Source: Dermatemys mawii | Lineage: Eukaryota > Chordata > Testudines > Dermatemydidae | DNA length: 64,000 bases | Direction: 5' to 3' | Assembly (NCBI GenBank): GCA_007922305.1 | Contig: ML677358.1 | Span: 9,984,576-10,048,575 of the forward strand | Shown here: positions 58,601 to 64,000 of the stretch, piece after piece | Numbering within the stretch: the stretch's first letter is position 1 | How the letters are laid out: the number at the start of each line of letters is the position of its first letter | Notes under the pieces: model-generated | Databases searched by the model: none | What the model was told of the DNA's origin: nothing | Seen by the model: the letters and a program-made list of their open reading frames with translations, nothing else | Position numbers and translations under genes: made by a program

Positions 58601-59138
58601 CACATGCATGTTTTTAAACACTGGGTTACTTGGTTTTACTCCACATACACTCCCTTCCCTCAGCTCCTCTGCTCTCTTGGGCTTACTCAGTGCTCTCTAA
58701 CTGGTCTCCTCTCTTCTATTCAGTGGGACCGATACAGTAATCTTCGCTCACCTGAGTAGCCCTGATCAAGTCAAGGGGACTTTTATGTGAATAAGCTTTT
58801 TAAGACCATGTCCTGTATTGAGTTCAGAAGAAGACAGGGGAGGGCATGTACTGCCTTTAGAACCGTTCCCCTCCTCAATTCCAATAGGAGGCATCAGAAC
58901 TGGGTACAGAGGTAGAGGACTATCTCTAGCTGTAAGCTTGCAGCCCAGCTCACCAGCCACAGTATCAACACCCACTCTCAACAGCATCAGGATTTCAGTC
59001 CCTTTTCTTCAGGGACTGAGTTTTATTTCTCAGAATGAAACTGTTCTGCAGGTAAGCCAGGCCCTTTCTCCTGCAGGAGTCCATGTGCTCTCTGCAGATC
59101 CCTGCCTGGGAGCTAAGGCAGCTCTTTCTAATCCCTGG

Positions 59139-59183
59139 TTAGTCTCTAAGGTGCCACAAGTATTCCTCATTTTATTTACTTTC
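59139..59183 (+). repeat. internal piece of an abundant amniote repeat
   Basis: TGGTTAGTCTCTAAGGTGCC then ACAAGTATTCCTCATTTTA is the part that normally precedes the GATACAGACTAACACGGCTG end found alone at 32657-32689. Confidence 0.65.
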
Positions 59184-59301
59184 TAATCCCTTCTGCTGAG
59201 GCTTTCCTTCCTCAGACTGGCTTCCACCCTTCTTAGCCTGCTCCCTAGAGGGTTGAATTCCCAAGCCATCTGCCTGGGGTGCTAAAGAGAGCCTCCCCAC
59301 T

Positions 59302-59336
59302 GTCGTCGTCGTCGTCATCATCGTCGTGTCGTCGTC
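59302..59336. repeat. CpG-rich (GTC)n trinucleotide array
   Basis: GTCGTCGTCGTCGTCATCAT then CGTCGTGTCGTCGTC contains eight CpG in 35 bp. On the minus strand it is a GAC array placed about 36-70 bp downstream of the TATA-like box at 59372-59381, so it would fall in the transcript leader of the LTR-like block. Confidence 0.93.
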
Positions 59337-59371
59337 TTGTCTTCTCTCCTCTCCTCTCCGAGCTTAGGCTG

Positions 59372-59381
59372 CCCTTTATAT
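59372..59381 (-). promoter_or_regulatory. TATA-like box in the second LTR-like block
   Basis: Minus-strand GGATATAAAGGGC. The purine-rich run at 59341-59362 (GAGAGGAGAGGAG on this strand) covers the expected start region. Confidence 0.45.
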
Positions 59382-59500
59382 CCCAGCAAGCCAGGCTTCA
59401 AGTCACATGCCTCTACCATGTTCCCTAGGATTTATTCTCTTCACCTGGGAAGGTGGGCTGAGTCTGGTACAGGATGCCGCTGAGCCTCAGACCTGTGACA

Positions 59501-60112
59501 ATACCCTTAACAACCTTATTCTATAGTTGAGGCTTTATGCAGGCAGAATAATGCAGAGAATGCTGGTCAGCTGCAAACCCCCTCTCCCCTGGCCACATGC
59601 CTCCATATGGTACATAATTTAATCATTTAAGTACAATCTGCCCAGTTTCTCTGTACAAAAGTTGCTGGCATATAACAACAATCAGTGAGGAATAGTCAAT
59701 AGTGCACAGAGAAAAGTTATAATTGCTGATGGAATTATATCTTCTTGCATCTCCAGAAATTCTTTATTCTGTCATAACAGTGCAGTCTCTCCACTCCCCC
59801 TCATAAGCCCTCCCTCCTTCTTCACTAATGGTTTGCAGTATAGAACATTTTAACTGTATATACTGATGTAAATCATGTCACCTTCCCTCTGAATTATCTA
59901 AGATAATTCACACCAAAGAAGGGTTTTTAATGCTAGAATAATCTGGTTCTTTTCATTACACTGAGCATGAATAAAAGCCAGATACAAATTTGGCTTTCTA
60001 GTTTGGAGGAGAAAAATTGTAGCTATTTTATATAGTATAGCTGAAATGCCTTTTGTTCATAAATTGTATTGCAAAATTTTGAGGGAAAATATATTTGTTC
60101 AGACTCTCTGTT
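59501..60112. other. unannotated stretch
   Basis: No recognised gene or repeat. Confidence 0.45.
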
Positions 60113-60143
60113 AATGTAAATGTAATGTAATGTAATGTAAATG
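60113..60143. repeat. (AATGT)n pentanucleotide microsatellite
   Basis: About five copies of AATGT with one AA interruption. It is the reverse-complement form of the ACATT array at 32625-32656. Confidence 0.9.
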
Positions 60144-60189
60144 ATAACTAATCTAAAGAACGATTTGTTCCTATAAGAACCATTATTAT

Positions 60190-60440
60190 CTATTTTTATT
60201 TTAGTATTACTATTTACTACTTCTACAGTGCCATATATCTGCATGGCAATTTACAGACAAATAAAAAGACTTCTGCTGGGATAAATCAGCATAGCTTCAT
60301 TGACTTTATTTTAAATAGGGAGAAACAGAAGTAAAAGGTTGGGGACTTGCCCAAAGCTCCAGAGGCTGTAAGTGTCACATTCAGGATTTAGAAGCTTGGG
60401 TCCAAGGCCTGTACTCAGACCACTACTCAGCCTAATGCAC
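60190..60440 (+). repeat. MIR-like ancient repeat
   Basis: The latter part reads TAGGGAGAAACAGAAGTAAA, GGGGACTTGCCCAAAGCTCC, GAAGCTTGGGTCCAAGGCCT and AGACCACTACTCAGCCT. This follows the MIR/CORE-SINE layout 'ggggaaactgag', 'gacttgcccaaggtcac' and 'ccactaggcc'. The earlier part (CTACAGTGCCATATATCTGC) is less certain. Confidence 0.65.
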
Positions 60441-60552
60441 ACTATTTTGATTGATATTATGATCAAGACATTTTAACTGCTCTACACATGAGCAAAAATG
60501 TGTTGAACAACTCCTATGCACTTAACCTTTAAGGATGCAGTAGGTTCCACAA

Positions 60553-60626
60553 AGTTAAGGGGAAACCTTTTCCCACTCTATCTAAAGTTAAGAGTTAAGG
60601 GGAAACCTTTTCCCACTCTATCTAAA
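60553..60626. repeat. 40-bp tandem duplication, two copies
   Basis: The 34-bp segment at 60553-60586 (AGTTAAGGGGAAACCTTTTC then CCACTCTATCTAAA) is repeated without a mismatch at 60593-60626, giving a 40-bp period with a 6-bp joint. Exact identity in noncoding DNA points to a recent duplication. Confidence 0.97.
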
Positions 60627-61387
60627 TTTGAGATTTAGATATCTGATTTAGGTGGACACATCTGAAAATCTGGCCCACAAAACACAAGACCTAAACAAGC
60701 TCATTAAATGTGAGGTTATGCTCACCTAATTATGGTACAGGGGTAATTGCTTGGACTTCCTGGAGAGAAAGAGACATAGATCCATTACGGAACAGGACAT
60801 TATTCAGTTGTATGAGACTGTACTCGTGGGCATAAAATACACACTAACCCCTTGATGTTGACTATCGTTGTTGCACCTTTTAATGCCAGAAATGGGACCA
60901 TCTAAGAATTCTGGCACCAGGCATTAATATTACATAGCATGACTTTAGAACTTCCCTTGGCTGTACGCTCCTCCTTTTGCTGTCACTTTAAATGTTTTAT
61001 TGATTACGGCCTAGATTACTTAACCTAAAGCCCTGTGTTTACATTTCGCCAAGGTAAGTTATGAGTCATGAGTAATCCTTTTGATCCGAAGGTTGCCATG
61101 GGTCACGAGAGAAATGAGTTGAGTTATAAGATCATAGCAAGCCAGTTGTGTGTACAGAAGAATAAATTATATAAAATTCTCTTTTAGAAAGCCTCAGTGA
61201 CAGCTTACTTCATTTCTGTTTGACCAGAAAATGTTGTTTGTTTTTTCTTTCTAAAACCTAAACATGTTAGTGATGACTGACTCAAACATCATCATTGGTG
61301 TTTGAAGTCAGCTGAATTACCTTCCTAGCAGCACTTTCATCTAGCAAGAAATGCCAGTGTTTGGCTCCGGTTAGACAGTGTGTCATA
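60627..61387. other. unannotated stretch
   Basis: No recognised gene or repeat. Confidence 0.45.
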
Positions 61388-61491
61388 TGGCCTGATCCTG
61401 CAAAAATAACTGTGTAACTTGACTCACGTTGAGTTAGTCCCAATAAATTGAAAATAGAGTTATGGTGGATAAGACTTTGCAGATCTGGCCC
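61388..61491. repeat. foldback repeat, complete copy
   Basis: The left arm TGGCCTGATCCTGCAAAAAT and the right arm ACTTTGCAGATCTGGCCC (reverse complement GGGCCAGATCTGCAAAGT) are an inverted pair around GAGTTAGTCCCAATAAATTG. The length is about 104 bp. Confidence 0.72.
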
Positions 61492-62946
61492 ATAGTGAGT
61501 TACTAGCAGAGAAATATAAAGTTGCACTCAAAACCTTCAGAATCTGACCTAGGAACTAAGTCCGTGAAATACAGTAACTCACAAGATTTGTATGTGCATG
61601 CATGAAAATTTCCCCATAAATGACATCCAGGAAGAGTATCAGCACAGTAAATAATTCCACTTTTCAGGGATGTCAGGTGCGTAGAACCTTAAATGTGATA
61701 GATTCTTCCTTTCAGATCTTTGCTGCTCCAGGTTCCAGTTAAACAAGGAGCTACCCTCCCACCCCAGTGTAGCCCAGTCCAAAGACTCTTTTTCCTGTGT
61801 CCAGATCCAATCTCAAATGAAATTAGTTTCATGTATAATACACTAAGAAAACACTTAGTTTACTTTCTTCTGCATAATTTAGTTAGAAATTTTAAATATT
61901 ACTCAATTTCCAAGAAATTGACTGAGTTTTTATTTTGGAAATTAGAAGTATGTCATGGCTGCTACTGGGTGTGTTACCATGCACTAATACTTTAGATCAA
62001 TCAGATCTAGCTAGTGCTGTGCTATAAGGTAACTTTCTTAGATAGTCACACACCAAAGTCCTATACAGAACATGTAAACACTGATGTTACTTACCCTGTG
62101 GTTCTGGTACATCCAAATGGGCTGAATATAAGCTGCATACACAGCATCTCAGACTGCCGTCTATTTAGATAATCTGACATTGTATAGTAACTACTGGGCC
62201 CGTAGGGATTTGCTGAGTTAGCTTGAATCTGAGACTCATGATGGTCATCAGAAAACATATGATGAATCCCAGATGTTTGACACTAGTGGATTACTAAGGA
62301 AAGCAAATAACAAAAATAATTCTTTTAAGAAGCGTCTCTGCCCCACCTCCCTCCCACAAAGAGCCAGTCTGGTCTGCTTTAGGTTGCTAACTTGCTAAGA
62401 GGTGAGTGAAGGTCTGCTCATATCCAGATAAGTGTGGGAGACCTGGGGCTGTAAAATCATTAAATTAAAAACTCCATCTTTCTGCAGGTCAGGACTGTAG
62501 ATCACATGGAGTATTCAAGTGTGTCATCTGGGCATGTATAATTCCAGACTCTGAGCCATCTCAACAAAATTAGATTTTTGCACCAGCTCAATTCCTTTGT
62601 TGAAAAAGCAATCTAATTAAAGAAACCATGTTTCTATGGTGGGAAACATCAGACATCCTGATTGTGGGGGGAGAGAGTTGGTTTTAGGTCTTTTGGAGAA
62701 CGTAGGCTTATAAATATTTCTATTTCAATTTCTTACATAGACTTATAGTTCTTTGCTTTTTAGTATGTTTTGCTTCTGTCTGTTACAGTTATGTCCTGTA
62801 ACTTGCTGTTTTTATGTGCATTTGATTATTAAACAATCTTTCATCAAGATATTGTTAAAAAGGAGCAAAGAACTATCTTCCCATTCCCTACACAACCTGT
62901 CTGTTAAACAACAGAAATATAAACATGCAACTGCTTTATGGCACTG
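61492..62946. other. unannotated stretch
   Basis: No recognised gene or repeat. Confidence 0.45.
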
Positions 62947-63032
62947 ATCCTGCAATTAGATCCACATGGATAGACTTCGGAATTCCATTGACTAAGTGCA
63001 AGAATCCAGCCACATAGGCCTGATTGCAGGAT
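62947..63032. repeat. foldback repeat, ATCCTGCAATTAGATCC subtype
   Basis: The left arm ATCCTGCAATTAGATCCACA and the right arm, reverse complemented (ATCCTGCAATCAGGCCTATG), match over most of the first 16 bases. The centre is GGAATTCCATTGACTAAG. Confidence 0.65.
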
Positions 63033-63937
63033 ATTTTGAACCTAGGCAGGGAATCTAGGATTTAAATATCAGAGAAGAACAGATCTGTTCTGCAACTAAC
63101 CTGCTCTAGTGGAAAACAGGCTCAAAAGGTGAATTCTTCTATTGCATTGTTCTGGGTGTAGGTTAATAGTTTCTAGTTTGTTTGAACATGCAGACACTTC
63201 TAGGCAATTCATCATTCTGCTATAATTCCTTTCTAGAGTAGCCCCAGGTAAAGCTGACCTTTGCACAGGTTTAACATTTCACCCTCACACCTTAAAGGCT
63301 TGAGAATTTGACTGACACAAAGAACTAATGTGTGAACAAATACAGCACTCCCGTTGCGAGTTCCTCTCAGGGATCCATGCCTCCCATTAGAAAGGGGAGA
63401 GTCCAATGGATATCAGTGAGGATCGAAGTACGGCTCTCAAGACTGCTTCCATGTGCCCGTAATGTACCACCTCACCTCTACAGCATGACCCCCAGTATGC
63501 GATTATATGGCACTGTCATTTTTTTCTGAAGAAGAACTCTGGCTCCGAACACCTCCCTAGTTCTTGGAAGTTTCAGTCTGAATGCGATCTCCATTTTGAA
63601 GCTGGCACCTGTTGATCTAAGGCCCTGAACCACAACCCCTGATCTCTGGGGATGTATGTTCTGTGCTTAACGTGTGTGTGTAGGGTGGAGGAGAGGGAAG
63701 CCACAGGGGGTTGCAGACCAGGAAATACACGCATTTAAAAATCAAGTTGCTAAGGGGGCACGTCCAGCATTCTGTAATCGAAGCTGTTCCCAGATTACAA
63801 CGGAGCTCCCGTTTTTTCAGACCACTTTAAGCCCTGAGTATGTTGTGGCTCTGTAGCTGAACTTTGTGCCTAGGCTAACCTCAGATTTCCCCCTTTCAAG
63901 TTGACATAGGTGCTACACAAAACAGCCGGGTCAAGGT
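63033..63937. other. unannotated stretch
   Basis: No recognised gene or repeat. A short (GT)n run lies near 63672. Confidence 0.45.
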
Positions 63938-64000
63938 AGGGTGACCAGATAGCCTGATTTTATAGGGACACTCTTGATATTTGGGGCTGTTTTTCATATG
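63938..64000 (+). mobile_element. left end of a nonautonomous DNA transposon, cut by the window edge
   Basis: AGGGTGACCAGATAGCCTGA then TTTTATAGGGACACTCTTGA and TATTTGGGGCTGTTTTTC matches the start of a common reptile repeat whose usual start reads AGGGTGACCAGATGTCCCGA. The inverted right end would lie beyond the window. Confidence 0.72.

Larger units (their letters stand above)
58620..59500 (-). mobile_element. LTR-like retroelement block, borders uncertain
   Basis: On the minus strand the block starts near 59500 with TGTCACAGGTCTGAGGCTCA. It has ATATAAAGGG (TATA-like) at 59372-59381, then a purine-rich GAGAGGAGAGGAG run and a GAC/ACG trinucleotide array. The low-coordinate part is rich in CTC words like the LTR at 51672. 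The far border is not seen, and the span may hold more than one element: at 59139-59183 there is an unrelated repeat piece. No retroviral coding sequence is recognised. Confidence 0.42.

Noticed and set aside
58818..59186. 122-codon plus-strand frame
   Set aside because: It lies in an LTR-like block, antisense to the inferred promoter, and ends within a known repeat piece.
1..64000. Bacterial-type operons, riboswitches or origins
   Set aside because: The repeat content (CR1, SINE, MIR-like) is that of a vertebrate nuclear genome and no prokaryotic gene is present.

Overview
This window looks like noncoding nuclear DNA from a vertebrate, most likely a cryptodiran turtle. It is AT-rich, and I can support no protein-coding gene, rRNA, tRNA or CRISPR array. 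The identification rests on the repeats. There are six or more CR1 LINE pieces, including three with readable reverse-transcriptase or C-terminal peptides. At 3248-3440 there is a tRNA-derived SINE with a CR1-like tail, of the type described from cryptodiran turtles (Cry I / tortoise pol III SINE). Several short DNA-transposon and LTR relics match what I remember of chelonian and crocodilian genomes. A crocodilian is the main alternative, and I cannot name a species.

Layout. 1-8.7 kb: mostly unrecognised AT-rich sequence with one SINE and two CR1 3' ends. 8.7-19.4 kb: ancient SINE/LINE-tail repeats, the first foldback elements, and a GC-rich foldback island at 16.9-17.2 kb. 19.4-31 kb: sparse repeats and long quiet stretches that are candidates for conserved noncoding sequence. 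31-38 kb: a CTTT microsatellite with an internal N gap, two pentanucleotide arrays, and a dense group of foldback elements. 40-47 kb: two CR1 pieces, a purine-rich tract beside a weak exon candidate, and two inverted-terminal-repeat transposon relics. 48-52.3 kb: a pair of perfect hairpins, the longest CR1 (about 1.06 kb, reverse orientation) and a probable solo LTR with CCAAT and TATA boxes on the minus strand. 53-64 kb: a second LTR-like block containing a CpG-rich trinucleotide array, more foldback elements, a 40-bp tandem duplication, and the left end of a transposon cut by the window edge.

No genes cooperate here. The window is best read as a gene-poor intergenic or deep-intronic segment. 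The most notable structure is a large family of short imperfect palindromes, roughly 60-170 bp each. Their arms begin near GGGCC(T/A)GATCCTGCAAA-like or GGGCCAAATTC-like sequence, and many have a CATTGA..TCAATGG-like centre. At least fifteen whole or half copies are scattered through the window, several back to back. I did not find a convincing novel biochemical system. Repeat assignments come from remembered family features, not a database search.
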